Source: Paragonimus westermani
Lineage: Eukaryota > Platyhelminthes > Trematoda > Plagiorchiida > Troglotrematidae
Assembly: GCA_008508345.1 (NCBI GenBank)
Contig: QNGE01000136.1
Location: 175,968-239,967, forward strand
Reading direction: 5' to 3'
DNA: 64,000 nt
Position numbers and translations under genes: made by a program. Positions 40,039 through 53,900 of the stretch are shown here, in pieces. The notes beneath the pieces are model-generated. The model did not search any database and was not told the DNA's origin. It worked only from the letters and a program-made list of their open reading frames with translations. The number at the start of each line of letters is the position of its first letter. Position 1 is the stretch's first letter.

Positions 40039-40864
40039 GCTACATGGCGATCGGCATCGTCTAGCGTTTTCACCACACGACTTATGATAGCAACAAACAC
40101 TGCCAGCTTCTTAGTCCGGGCGGTGATCGGGCGCGAGTTGAAGGAACTCTAAACGGTGACCTATTACGTTGAATGCGGGCGCAAAGACCAGCCAGTTCAC
40201 GCCACAACTGAGCTCTCTCAGCATTTGTTTCGAAAGGGTCACCTTCACGACAGTCCAATGCTTAGCGCAGGTTTGCTACTTCGGCGTCTTTCGTGGCCAA
40301 CAAATGATCCGCAGGACTGTTGGAGTTAACTATCTGCCCAACTACTGCTGGCTGCCCTGTGCCTCGGAAACGCTCAGGTATTGCGATGGCCGAAACCGCT
40401 AGGTCATTTAACGAACGTGAGGATAACACGGAAAGTAGACCCTGTGTGTACTCAGGCAATCTTTGTATCCACAACTCTTGCAAAAACGACAGGCAACTGT
40501 GATTTGCCTGCTACACATCGCATCACCCGAAGACGAACCGACGGTTTTTGTCACCCAACTGTGGCCGCTGGAACAGTCGTTCCAAACGTATTTTATCGGA
40601 TAGCTGAGTTTCCTTAAGAATTGTTTGCTTACCGGACTCACAAAGATCGGTTACCAACCCTAGTAAGATACCACTAACAAGGTTCAACATATCTCGGGGA
40701 AGACGCGGTATAAGCTGTGGGAAATTGTCCGAGTCATTTTTTACGCTCCGGTTGTCGAAGCCTACTCCCAACACAGCGAACCACATCTCTGGATCGAAAC
40801 CACCAGAAGCGGGAACAGCTAGCGTGATCAACGTTACGGACGACGAGAATTCAGACATAACCAC
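40039..40864 (-). pseudogene. Gypsy gag with CHCC zinc knuckle
   Basis: The N-terminal part (40864-40523) contains DPEMWFAVLGVGFDNRSV and PRLPRDMLN, as in CsRn1-type capsids. A second block in another frame (40483-40262) reads LWIQRLPEYTQGLLSVL and DLAVSAIAIPERF. The knuckle at 40098-40039 reads CCYHKSCGENARRCRSPC, giving C-x2-H-x9-C-x3-C. At least two frame changes separate the parts. Confidence 0.8.
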
Positions 40865-41907
40865 TTTAGTGTCTACAGCGACCGAATGAATGTAAATATA
40901 TACAAATTTTTGTCTGCCCTATGCGAAGACTATACGCACTCAAAAGTAATATGGGGGGAATTGAACTCAGGTATACAGTGATATATATTTGAATGGGCCC
41001 ACTAATTTGTAGAGTTCAACCGATCTATGGCCGACCAGTTACACATAACGCAACGAGTGGACAAGGAGTATATTGCCGACACGCGAAACCGACGGGAGGA
41101 CGGGCGACTAGCAAGCTGAAGCATTAGTATAGCGAAGCGACAAACGTGTACACAGCGGAGTCGTACGTTCGAGTCAGCGGGCGACTTGCCGGTAACCATA
41201 CCCGTTCATACAAATACTTAAGCGCATACAAAAATTGGGTAGAAAAGAGTACAAATGTTAATCGTAACTTTACCACAGTTAGCAATAAACAAGTAGGGTC
41301 GCTACAATGGCGAATTATGACTGTGTAGCATTCCTTTGAATCGGTTCCAACGTTAATGAAATCTGCAAAGTCGTGCCACTTAAATAGTCCTGGGACTAAA
41401 AACTAGACCCTAGAAAGGAAGTCTCAGATATCCGAACTTGCATTCATCAGAGCATCGTCAGCTTAGAGGTGGTTTAGAATTAAAACTTTTTGATAATGGA
41501 GTCCCCTAACCATCAGTGTCGGTTGGTGCTCAACAGGGGAAATAGCACGACACTGAGCGATCACCACCTCAAAGTAGAGGGCCAGCATAGCAGACCAGAG
41601 TCCAGACATAACTCTTCCCCATTGTTTATTTGGAAGGCCGAGATTGTTCTGCTTGACCAGATTGTTCTAAGCCTGCAACAATTTTGAAGGCTCGGCTTGA
41701 ACAACATCTGTTGTGTTGGTTCAAATACTATACCCCATCCCCAGTTCAACCCATTGTTGAGGATCTTGTGATTATACGCATCGACAAACGAAACCGTCGA
41801 AGTCCTAGCTCCGTACATCCTTCCTCAACCCATTGAACCCATTGAAGACGCTGAAAGCGAGGCGCGTGTTTCGACTCTTACGGTGCTTCTCGTGTTTCTC
41901 GTGGGGA
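40865..41907. other. Upstream region of the HD-PTP gene, no gene recognised
   Basis: This region should hold the 5' LTR of the minus-strand gypsy element (if kept) and the promoter and 5' UTR of the HD-PTP gene. I see neither a clear LTR nor a convincing TATA or initiator. A GTTCAATTCCCCCCAT stretch on the minus strand (about 40945-40962) resembles a tRNA T-arm and might be part of a primer-binding site, but it does not begin with TGG. Confidence 0.3.
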
Positions 41908-41991
41908 ATGGATTCTCTGCCACGTATTTCAATGATCGGACTTCCTTTAAAAACTTCCGATGACCTGCCTGACCTGGGACCCATGAAAAAG
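41908..41991 (+). CDS. HD-PTP homologue exon 1 (28 codons)
   Basis: The ATG has G at -3 and +4. Residues 4-15 (LPRISMIGLPLK) align with the N terminus of vertebrate HD-PTP, and the exon ends MKK at the position of human VKK. It is followed by a GTGTTC donor, intron phase 0. No earlier in-frame ATG fits better. Confidence 0.88.
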
Positions 41992-44900
41992 GTGTTCTCC
42001 TTTCCAGTCATCTCATTCCTTATAGTGTATTGAGACACATTACCAACATTCACCTGACATGTATCAAAAGGAGTTCACAGATTTTTTAACATGTCGAAAG
42101 GTCTTAGCGTTGACTTCAGTAACGTTAGTAATTTCAGGCGGCTAGCGAGCCTTCCATTGATTACACTGGTCTTTCGAAACAAAAACGGTATTATGCTCAG
42201 CTGCAGTTGGCCAAAGGTCGTTTCAGATCCTCCGTGGAGGATGGCACCGCCGTATCCTGGAATTGGTAATTTGCATTTTGCCCTTTCTTTCAGCGTTAAG
42301 GCACGATGTATTTACAAAGTCGTCAGTAGAATATCCCCACTTTGTTTATGAAGAGGCCGCCATACTTTTCAACATCGGAGCTTTGCACACCATACTTGGT
42401 GTTAAAGAAAAGCGAGCCGACGCAGATGTAAGTGTCCTCCTGCTTCACAGCTCCATACATATATCCACACTGTGCAAAAGGGTTTTCATTATTTTTGGTT
42501 CAACAGCGTCTTTCGAGTTCAGTTAAACTTGCAATAATGGTTGTATGAGCTTCGTGTGATCACCATTGTGAGTTAAGGTTTCGGTGGTAGCCTCTGTTGC
42601 GTGTCATGGAACAATAGCCTGATAGTTATCCGCACACTCACTCAATTTGATATCCCGTATGATACTGCATAGTTATGCTCTCGATCTCCAAATTGCAAAG
42701 GCTTGGATTTCGGCTGAACTCATTAAAGTTGATCAACACACTTCAGTACCATTGTAGATATCATTCCAAAATCACTTACTGGCCAATTCGTCACGGTGGA
42801 CCATCTCGAGGCTCACTTGTACGCTGTCAAACTTACTTTGTGATGTATCTATTCTCTGAGACACAGCTTGGGTGTTGTCCACAGTCCCGGTCACCTACCC
42901 GTCTTTTCAATTTTCCACTTGTCTTGTCAGACAACCGGTACTGCCATAGAACTTACACATTTGGGGGAGGACAAGAGTTGGGTGATGAGCTTGTTATCGT
43001 CCACAAAATTACTTTGATTGTATTCAATGTTCAGTTCATTTATTGTTCATTTTCAGAGCATGAAAGTTGCGTGCACACATTTTCAGTGCGCTGTTTGGGC
43101 GTTCGATACGATCTGTGAACGGCACCGTCTGCCGCATGTTTCACCTGATCTGAACAACGATGTCTTGTGTGTATTTAGCTCTATTATGACGGTGAGTCAC
43201 CTCAACACATTCAAGTGTACGATTTTTTCCCCGTATGTATATATATACTCTGGGTAGGAAGTTGCATTATCGGCGGCGGAGATATGGGGAGTGATTTAGA
43301 AGCTCGTCTGTCCAAGACCGAGTCTTTATTTTTCAATGTGGAACATGTCCGAAGCTGATGGGTCGTGTGTACGAAGTGGCTGTGAGAGCTGTTTCACCTT
43401 GCGGCCCCTAAATGTGACCGCTCAGGGCAGAATACTGGGACTGTTCAGATGTATCTGATCATCTGCGTTCGACCGCTCGCATCGGGTGACACCAACAGAT
43501 TAGCAGCGAAGAGGCTAGGAAGCGGGTATTTGACAGTGGTTGCCAAACGAGGTCGTTTGTTCACTCTTCAAGTTTTCACAATCTTGATTTCTCAGACCAT
43601 ATGCTAATGATACCAGTTAGTCTTTTTCCACATCGAGCATTCATTGCCGATGTTACGGCGATTGGTGCAAGGTGTGGAGGGGACTGGGCGGATGACCTAA
43701 TTTGGGGAAATGAGTTCGTTCGTTGGGTTCACCTCTCAGGCTGGGACCCTCGTGACTCACAGAATCCGTATCCAGAAGTTGAATGTGAGGTGGTGACTAA
43801 TCGGGCTCAACAGCGTGTATGTTGTTCGGCCAAGTTGTCTGTAAGGTGAGCGCACTTAATGAAGCCGGGCGGTAAAAACCGCAGGGAAGTTGTTTTGCTG
43901 ATGACGCCTCATTTTCGCCATAGCTCAGTTGTTTGTTTACATAGTGCAGGCATTTTGATACTAAATGTTTACCTGTAGATGTGGTTTTTTAGCAGTTAGG
44001 TCTTTTTTTCTTGGCTAGGGCTCCTTTTTTTCCTGTGGCTTTACGGCAGTGAAATACCAGCGAGAACCATTGATATGCGGTTCCCTTTGGTGGTGGTGAT
44101 AAAGGGGGAATCACCTAAACAAAATCGAAATGTTTACAATAGTGTCATTTATTTCTGTTCTATGCTGCTTTCATAATCTGCAATCGCAGTCTGGCCTTAA
44201 CGATGAAACTGTTGGTGTCTCACTGGTAGTGCTGACATACTAGTCAAAATCCCGTCCCATGCGTTTATCACTTGTCCTACTTCGGTGTAGGCAGCCGGTT
44301 AGTATCCTTCCAAAACAAGGCAGTGGACAATTCATTCCACACCATCAAGTCGAGTTGCGCCGCTATTCACCATATCCATCCGCTTACTGCGAGCACGCTT
44401 CCTCTCTGTGGTCATCTTCAGTCGCTCTGCCACAGGTCTGATGGTGTGAATGTGGACATGAATGCTGTTTACTCTTATGTGTCTAATGGATCACCTTTCA
44501 GTCTTAGTTCATCGGGTTTACTTTGAATACAAATGTGGTGGTGGGACTGCAACTAATACGACACAGGCTCATTATGGTGGTATTTATGCACAGGTCTCCT
44601 TTGGCCCGGACGGATTTCATCAACCATTTCTGACGAATAATGCTACCTGATTTCTCGTCAGCTTGGCACGATCTGTTGAACAGGCTTGCCAAGCTACACC
44701 CGATTTTCTATTGCTGCCTTTGTCAGACTTCATACTTCTTTTAAATTGGCGATCCTCACAGTGCAACCGTAAATTCCAATCCGGTTATCTCTTTCATATA
44801 GCTCGAAGTGTGCTGTTGTGGATTCATATGATGTAACCGCTCTCCAAGTTTGAGCCCACTTAACACAACCGACTTTGCGTTTTTCGCAACTATGTACGTT

Positions 44901-47900
44901 CCAAGAGATCTCGTTATTTCTTCTGTGCACAACTGGACCAATTTTTTCCGCGTTAATTTTTGCATTATGCTGAAAAATGGCTGTGCCACCGTATTCACCC
45001 TGTTTCATCGTTATTTGCCGACGAGTGAGTTGCTGATTTCTAGCCCTCAATCGTTGTGGTAACTAACGCCACCTTTTTGAAGCAAATGGGTCTCATCTAA
45101 AATCATGAATCTGCCACACTACTTATTAGTAATGCAATTTCTATGCTCAGCAGTGGCGTTGGTGGATTCCAGCTCGAACTGTTTGAGATATCCTGCCGGG
45201 GCAGTCGATCCCCTGAATCATTTGGTGGATTCCATATGAAACAGTGGGACGGGTAGGTAACTGAGTCCAAATGTGAAATTTCCGAGCTCCCAGTGTGGCT
45301 TCGTAGCTCATCTGGTAGAGCGCTTGCCGCGTTGAGGCATGCTGTGTCTGTGGCTGGTTCGAATCCAGCCGAAGCCCTGACTTTTCACAGTCGGGTCTTA
45401 TCTAAAATCATAAGTCTGCCACACTACTCATTAGTAATACAAACGAGATGCGTCAAAATAATAAATTTACCTGGACACACCTAACAGAAAAACAATGTTT
45501 TCACTATGCCTGGCTTTCAACTTCTGGGATCGTCAAAACAAAGGGACCTCACGCGTGCTTTTGGGCAGAATAAAAGCATACCACGCTTTGTACCTTCGCG
45601 CTAAATACTGGATACGGGATCTGTTATCAATGGATCGGAAGATTACAGAGCGTTGGGTGACTTCTAAATTCACATATTTAACGGGATGAGACCATATGAG
45701 ATGACAAACGTGCTACAATACGTCTGTATATGCTTTCGAACATTGAAGTTGGCAATTTTGTGTCCGAGTTAAGGGTTTTTGTCGTTGGTGTTTTGCACAC
45801 CCATCCTGGTCGTGGATTCTATCGCATGCGTCGTGTGAAAACGAAATTTTGGGATAACCAAGTAAACAGTTATCTAACAAAGGAAGAGAATCTGAAACGG
45901 CCTGAGTTGGTACAGTAAATTGTGACATGGGAACAGAACCAGCCATCGACACCAGCCAAAGAGTTATGGTAAGAGCGCGAGACTAAATTCCTGTATAGTA
46001 TGGGTTCACTGGTTCATCATTAAGGAGGGAAGTTTCTCTCTTGCCTAAGTGAAGAGAGAGGATTGACTTGAGGGGCCCCGCCTGGAACCATCGATTCAAG
46101 AGAAACCTAACTTAGAAAGCCTCAAGATGAAGCATGGAGTTTTCAGTCAGTCGGTTGCCAGCGTCCTGTGGTTCGGTTTCCACTCTTTTTGGATGAATTT
46201 GTTCCACCCAGAATACCCAGTACACCCAGCATATAGTTGTAACAGAAGCACCGCAGTAGTTCGAGGGTTCACCAACGACGGCGGAGCTGATGTAGACCTG
46301 TCCAACCAGGGAGTCTAAGACCGACAGGACTGTTGAGCTACATGCCTCCTGTTGCTGGAGGCTGGTGACCAAACTGGTTTGTACGCCCTGCTAAGAGGGT
46401 TTAGCCATTCAAGGTACCCGGCATATCTTACGTACTCATTGGAGCCGGTGATCAACTAGGTGATTCGTACATCATCTTAGGGAGTTTCCCATGGTTGGTG
46501 TAGACCGGGGATGTCTTTACGCCACACAGGCAGCACACCAAACCTGAAGACCAACTCCGACTCGGTTTCTCGTAGCGTGCTCTGAAACTGCCTCCTCTTT
46601 ACTGGCGTCCCAGGAAAACAATTGCATCTTTTGAGATCACTGTGCTTAGTTTGAAGGCAAGGTGAGGGCTTACGGGCAGCTGTTGTGGGCGTTTACCACT
46701 TCTGATGGCGTTCACCGAAGGTGTCCGATCTCCTCCTTCCTGCTCAGTTTTGTCATGGACGCTATTCTGGAAGGTGCGCTTGACTAATTCAATGAGCTGG
46801 ACGTTTAGCTTCTTTTTGGCACCATGTTGACCGACGTGGGGTATGCTGATATCGTTTATCTCGCTTAGCCCCACTGACGAAGACTTACAGGCCATATCAT
46901 ATAAGATGAATAATCTGGCTGTTTTGCGTTGAGTCCACTTCCCATTTCCGAAGCGGAGATTGCGGCCTATATACTGGGGTATTGTCATCCCTACTTCCTT
47001 TGTTGCAGGCAATCCGCTTGCGACTGTGGACGGTTTCACATATTTGGGTCTCAGTTTGTTATCAGCTTGTAACAGTGCTGATGAGATGTCAGCGAGGATA
47101 ACAAAGGCAGAGGTTGCCTTTACTAGCTTGGGTCATTTGTGACACCGAAAAAAAACATTCAGCTGACACTGAAAAAAGTACTTGATGTTTGTGTGCTTGT
47201 TTTGCTCTTTGACTAGGAAACATGACTTGTTTGCGACGGACTTTTGACTATCGTCTTGCTCTTATCAGATCTCATCAGCAGTGCATACACTCGTCCGGAC
47301 CAAGATTTGTACCATGCTCAGTTCAATGATGGTAGTAGTTGCAAGTCCTGTTTTCGGGGTCTTTGATCCGACTGAGCGTAGAAATTCTGTTAATTCTTCT
47401 TTCGAAACTGAACACCACTCACGCACGATTGTGGCTGTGCATTTGACTGTGTCCATTCGGACAGAACTAGTGTGTGGGTTATTTTTGTTGTTTAATACGT
47501 TAATATCACAAGCACGAGAGTCGGAGTGTAAATTCTGATCCAGATAAGAATATGCACCACTGATGAGCTTCAGTTGGAGCGAAACTCGAGTCTAATGCTT
47601 CCTTTCGAGATGGGCTTGTCAGAAAGTTCACCGGAATGCAAAGGCTGCCATCAAGTGTGGGTGGTGATCACTTTGAAGCAAGCAATATCTCTGGATCTGT
47701 ATTAATCACTCGAAATTTGCCCACAAAATGTTCACTGCTTTCAGAAATAAGCATACATCCATCTTAACGGAAGCTGGGATTCCTCTTTGGGAACAACAGC
47801 AACAAGCAACCGAACTTGGCAAGCCCGCTGCATCAGATGGGCTATCTGAGATTGTTCAGAGACGATGCACGGACATGCTATCTTAACCCTCGAGGTATTT

Positions 47901-50900
47901 TACCTAAATATAATCTTTGCTACACAAGACTAGGAACTAACAGAGGGTTGCATGAACGATTTCACATGCTACGCCCGACCTCGTGCACCTCCTAAACACC
48001 GAAAGAGTCCGGAAACACGCTCGTCACTATGGTTGTTTCACAAATCATAAGTGAAGCTTACCAGCAACCACGGCAGAAACTGAATCATTTTGTTGGTCAC
48101 TGTGACTCTTAGCTGGGCTAGCCCCTCTACTAGGACACAGCCTTTTAAGCCATTGACTCTTGGTAGGGTCCTTCAAGATAACCCAATCTTTTATGATATT
48201 ACAGGTCTTTCGAGCCAGCCCTCCTCCATAGCTCAAGAAGTGTCCTAAGCTACAGTTACCTTGACAAACCAGTCCACTCAGTTCCCATCCCGTAGTTTTA
48301 ATCTTTTCAATCCAAGGTAAGCGCAAATAATGATGTTTAATGTTCGCACGCCCCGACAAATAGGTCCACAAGTTGCTCTAGCGAACACTGTCTGGAGCAG
48401 AATGTATTGTCTCCGAAAAGCGCATTTGTCTTTATCGTTGCCTTTCATGTAAATTCGCCCACGAACACTGCTTTGAATCAACAGTTACTTTTCAGGTGAT
48501 GACAGTCGAATCTCACGATCAATTTAGAGTGAAGAGTCTTAAGGCAGAGAAACGCCTGGTCTACCGGATCTCAGTGAATCGATGCTTGCATGCCAAAAGA
48601 CGTAGCATTTCGGTATACTTTTTTGGACACAGACCATGAAGGCGTTTATTTGTCAAAACTGCATGGGTCCAAACAAACAATGTTTCAGATGCTGTCAAGA
48701 GCCCCTGCTACGCCTTCTTTAATCTTTTGAGACACACTAAACACTTGGACATCACTACGTTCGTTGGTGATGTGGATGCACTTTACGATGAAAATGAAGT
48801 GGCTAGGCTGCCGGGACCTACCCACGGTGTTGCAGTGGCACGAATTTCCCGAACACCAGGCATGAGATTCTGCGTACGAAAGACAACAAATTGTCACATG
48901 GTGACTGATCTGAACAGCACAGTTATGGACACAAACTGACCATATCACTATCAGCCACCGGTAGCGTCACTTCGTTTAAGGTCGTCTCTCGTTGTGGTGC
49001 AACCACTTCGAATCGGAACACCTCAATGTTCACTCCTACTTTCGATCATCGACGACACAGAGACCGTTTGCTCGAAAGTATAACAGCCAATTGGAAACTG
49101 AACGACGAGATTGCACGATACGGTTGTCAGACATTACTGACAGTCGGCTGTCAGTGTCACAATAGTGAAGTGTTTCAGAAGTGCAACCTCAACATGGTAG
49201 AGAGATTTTTGCCTGTTCAAAAGGATTTAAAAACAAACGTCTATCGTAAACCCAATTCTGCCATGGACAGAAAAGCAGAGTTGTGAACAAAATGTGTAAG
49301 AACAGTGAAGCATACATCTCAGGGCAATCCGAAGAGGGAGGAAAGGCCGGCATCTATTTTATTTGATTCGTGGTTTGGCTAGCCATCGATAGTGTTAGTC
49401 AGACTATGTGAAATGTTGATCAGTGCTTTATAACATGTCACGGAGACCTACTAGGTCAGCTGAGCACCAATAGGAACGATTTAGTTCGCCTGAGCCAGGG
49501 TATTTAGTCGTGGACGATGGGGGCTTTGTGGTTAGTTGTGACATTCGCAACGGTTCTATGTCGGCAACCGAAGTGACACTTGGGACTAGGTGATCGAACA
49601 AACCATACCCGGACAATCGTTCACCAGCTCTTTTTAAGGGTGTTGATGGGAGACTGCTAACTGAAGTGACCCAAATCCTTCGTACCACGTGAGGGACTGA
49701 AGGAGTGTCTCGTGATTTTGGCTTATCAACAGGCCCCAGAACAACGTGTGTCAACCACAGATGACTTGCTGACCATACTGAATGATATAGCTGACCTATG
49801 TCAAATGCACGTCGACCATCAGAGTGTAGAGTGTCGTTACAGTATCAGGTTGTTCCTAACCCTATCTTTGTTGTTGTAGACAGGCAGCTTGATATTATTG
49901 ACAGCTTAAGGTATCCGCGTAGTCATTTCGTCCGCTTGTACTATTGTTGACGAAGTGTTCATGAGGATTCTAAAGGCATTTAATATGGTTGATAGTCTTC
50001 GTTATATCGTTACAGGAATGTCCGATTGTTGGTTGAAATGAGTGTTTACATGTGTCTATCTTCATGAGTGACGATCGTTGGTCATTTCCCCCCCACTATA
50101 TCGCGAGGGGAGCCGGAATTGACGGTCAGGGACTCAGCATGGTCAATAGGTACTGCCTGTGCGGTTGGGGATTTCGAGACCACCACAGTGCCTGTTAGGA
50201 ACGCTCCCTGATGTGGCAACCTACCGCAGTCTCTGACAATCCTTTGTCCGTGTGGTTACTGATCCTTGTTTTTCGTGTGACTGCATTGTTATTTTTTGCT
50301 GTTCCTCTTATGTTCACAATGCCACTTTGTGGACTAGTCTCAGGATTGGCGGAACCACGGTCATGGTTCCTCCAAGTGCTGTTCATAGCTGCCATTGATA
50401 CGGACGATAAAGGTATTGTGAATTTCCCCCCTCATTCGTTTTTTAGATTGTGTGGGTTTAAGTGGTCAACTAACCATCGGCAATACCAAACACTTGTTTT
50501 TGATTTCGTAACTGACTGATTTAGGGTAAAGTGTGTTGATTTTATGAAAAGAATTCAATAAACTTGCCAGCATGCTGGTCACTGTAGGTCGCGCCTGTTT
50601 CTCGGACTGGGATCCTTGTGATTGACTGATTCCGTAGTTAGGGAAAGTTGTAGATAGTCGGTCTTATTATCACTTACACTGCTGTCATGTATGCGGTGTA
50701 ATATCACTTATTCAAACAGCTACGAAGCCGTATGTATTACTTTGCCCTTCCTTCTGTCTTAATTGCTAGTTGGGCGGGTGTGTGCACCATGACGTCGCAT
50801 GTTCGAGCATTTTTTGTAATTGTACCGCATTTTCTTCCTCTCCTACATCCACAAAAAGTCCATTCTTATCCCCTTATTTCCGTTAGTTGGGTATATGTCA

Positions 50901-53900
50901 GCCACCGACATATTAGTGTAGATGTTACCACGGATTGGGTTGCTATCCCAAGACCGCAGTTCATCCGTTTTTGTCATTGAATGTGTGCAGTTGATTTGGA
51001 TTTGAGCCGAGTTGCACTATCTCATCAGCTCGAAATACTGTTGAAAGGTCACCAGCAGGAATACCGTAAATAACGAGCGCCTTCACCAACCTTTGGAATG
51101 TGTGAGTCCGGAAGGCTGTACGGCCGTTCTTAAGACGGGGAATTTTGTAGTGTTTTATGTCCTCGTCTCTACCTCTCGGTTTCTGGAGTTGTGATCAGGC
51201 TGGCTGTATATCATGGCCTGTGAAGAACACAACAGTTCTCCCGTTTCCTGTTTTAGAAAACAGGTTGTACAGTTCAGTGGTCAGTGATTAAAAATCGCAA
51301 CTTGAGATGATTGGGTGACTTACTCCGCATGAAGTCTGTTTACTCTTCCGTACATAGTCTTTTTAATCGAAATTCGTGTGTTTCCGAACGATTTGTGGGT
51401 GGCCAGGTAAAGGTGTAATCACGAAGTAATTAGGTTGTTGTTTGCTCTGTTGAGAATATCGGTGAAGCATAATCCCGATAGGAGCTTATTGTTTATTCAA
51501 GTTTCAGGTATGTCTTCCCGCTGTGTGCTCCCTTTGGAGTAGGTGCTACTAACCATGGTAGTTAAAAAAGTGGAAGCATTCCTGGAATGTTATTTTTTTT
51601 GACGAGCTCAGACAGAACCTGCTTTAAACACCGTTGTGATTATGAATTGCAATAGTGATTTCTTGACCTTGGTGAATTTGGTAAGTTGCTAGTGGTAAAG
51701 AGGATTATTACTATTAAAACAGAACCCATAGAATCTCGAACAATCACTAGATAGCTCTCCGACGTAATCACTTGAATCCATTGAGTGCTTGCCTTGCAAC
51801 TGATGTCAGTCCACAAGGCACAGTTAATGGTCGATGTATTTTGCATTAAAAATTCGCGTTAGAGCTATCCACGTTGTGTATGTAAAATTGCTAATCTGGC
51901 CGTTTGCTTTCCTGGTGGAATATTTATTGTTTCGGTGCGCGGTAGTTCAATGGTAATGACCCAGGTCACCAATGATAAATGTAGGTTGGAAACTCTGTTA
52001 CCTTCGCCATTACCGTCGAGGCTTAAATGCCCTTGCAGTATCCAGTCCATATCTGTTCAAGTACGGCACATGACAGCACTCTATTTGTAGTGTGGAAGCT
52101 GGAAGCAAGCCATATCGTCTGTTGTATTGTCTTACGCTCCATTTGGTCACTTCTACGTTCCTCATCATTGGGCCACATTTGTGCTTGTTGAACCCCAGTA
52201 AATATGTGCGATAATCTTAACTTGGATTTTGTAAAACGCTTGCTAATCCAATAATTTGTTCAGGGCTAAAAATAAATATTTTCGGTCGCGAGCGCATAGT
52301 TAACACTCCCTCTGTATGATTGCTGGTTCCTTGTGAACGTTTTTGTGTCGGAAATTACCTCCTTCTGTAAGATTATTTCACTTTCCAAAAGTTGAATTTT
52401 TTCTTCATCGTCACACTTGACTTTGTAAGTTCTGTCGGTGGCTCACCCCCTCGTTTGCGTTTCAGGCTCAGGCACAAGAGTGCATTGTTGAAAAGTCCGT
52501 ATTGGATGAAAGGCCCGCAAATACTACCGCCAAATTAACTCAATATTTGGCTCAAGCATACGAGCAAACCACCAGCCAACTATCACTTCCGTCCATCCTC
52601 GATATACTGCCTTCGAAGTTCCAAAAGGTATATCAGTTTTTTGCTAGTAGTCCTCATTGGTACTTGAAGGAAACGGGTAGACGATAACACGTCTCTTTAT
52701 TCTTTCCACGTGATCTCTTAAGCTGTAAGATGTTATTTTCTGTTATCCTTGTGGCAAGTGAACAAAACTTCGACATATTCACTATTGGTCAGAATCAGTC
52801 ACTTCAGCTATCTCGATTTCACTATCCACCTTTTCCTGATAGGAATTGCGACGACGGTGTGAGTTGAAAAGTGCCTACTACGGAGGTTTGGCTGCTTACT
52901 TTTCAGCCTTGAGTGAGGATGGAAGCAAGAAATACGGCAAGGCGATCGCCTGGTATCAGTTAGCAGAGCGGCGCATCGCCGAGGCGGATAAAGTGGCCAA
53001 AGAAATAAAAGACACGGAGTCCATATTCCCGACCAGCCAGAGTGTTCCATTACGAAGCAATGTCCAATTTGTTAGTGGTGTGATTCAAAATCGGTACGTC
53101 TGAATATGTCAGTTTAATGTTTGTTATTTTTGCGTTTTTCCCCTTTCAATGTTACCTAACTGTGACGAGCGTTCCAGGGTAAGTTACTGCACTTGTTCCC
53201 ATTTTTGAACTAAGCACCGCAATCGAATCGAAATCCTGATGCGTACTACCCTTTCGCTCGTTCTTGTCAGAAACTTCATTTTTTGTTTTTCTTAGCCCAC
53301 TACTGGCTTGTACCGTGCATTCCTGTAAAAATTTGCGTATATAAACAAACTGATACCGCCGGCCAACAGTTATCGTATTTTTCGACTATAAGGGTGCGTT
53401 CAATTCAGTGGATCGATCTACACCTTTAGAGCCGCCTAAACGTAAGGGTGTACAGACCAAGTATGTGAACATATTATCGACGCTTTATTCTCATACTTCA
53501 GCTTAGGTGAGGGTTTACGGTGAGCTCTCTGACGGTTTCAGATGCCGGCGTGAACCACCTCTCTGGTGAAAGCCTGACTGATCTTGGGATGGCGGCTAAT
53601 CGAGCTGAATGGCGTAAATGTTGTTATTTGGCCGAGCTGTCTATGACGTGAGTGTAGTTGTTGACGCGGAGCAGTGATAGCCGTAAGAAAGCTGTCTTGT
53701 CGATGACCCCTTGCTGTCGCTTACAGCTCGATTGTGTTGTTTACATGGTGTAGGCTCCTTGATGCTGAATGTTTTTTCTTCTGTGGCGGTTAAGCATAAC
53801 TGTGAACCACTGGTGTATTGTCGTGGTGATGATAAAATGCTAAAGTAACCATTGATCAGGCATATGACGGAATAAAAAGTGTAGGCTAACTGATGTTCGT

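Larger units (their letters stand above)
36920..40864 (-). mobile_element. CsRn1-like Ty3/gypsy retrotransposon remnant
   Basis: Reading right to left: gag (40864-40039), protease (39860-39590), reverse transcriptase, RNase H (to about 38290) and integrase (38230-36920). The gag zinc knuckle has the unusual C-x2-H-x9-C-x3-C spacing that marks the CsRn1 clade, first described in Clonorchis. Long terminal repeats were not seen: comparing 36643-36920 with 40870-41400 showed no shared sequence. All domains carry stops or frame changes. Confidence 0.85.

Noticed and set aside
41000..41400. Possible 5' LTR of the gypsy element
   Set aside because: No sequence shared with 36643-36920 was found, and no primer-binding site beginning with TGG is visible.
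42091..42351. Single 86-codon open frame running through 42091-42351
   Set aside because: It is in a different frame from BRO1 exons 2-4 and crosses their splice sites; the spliced reading gives the conserved domain.
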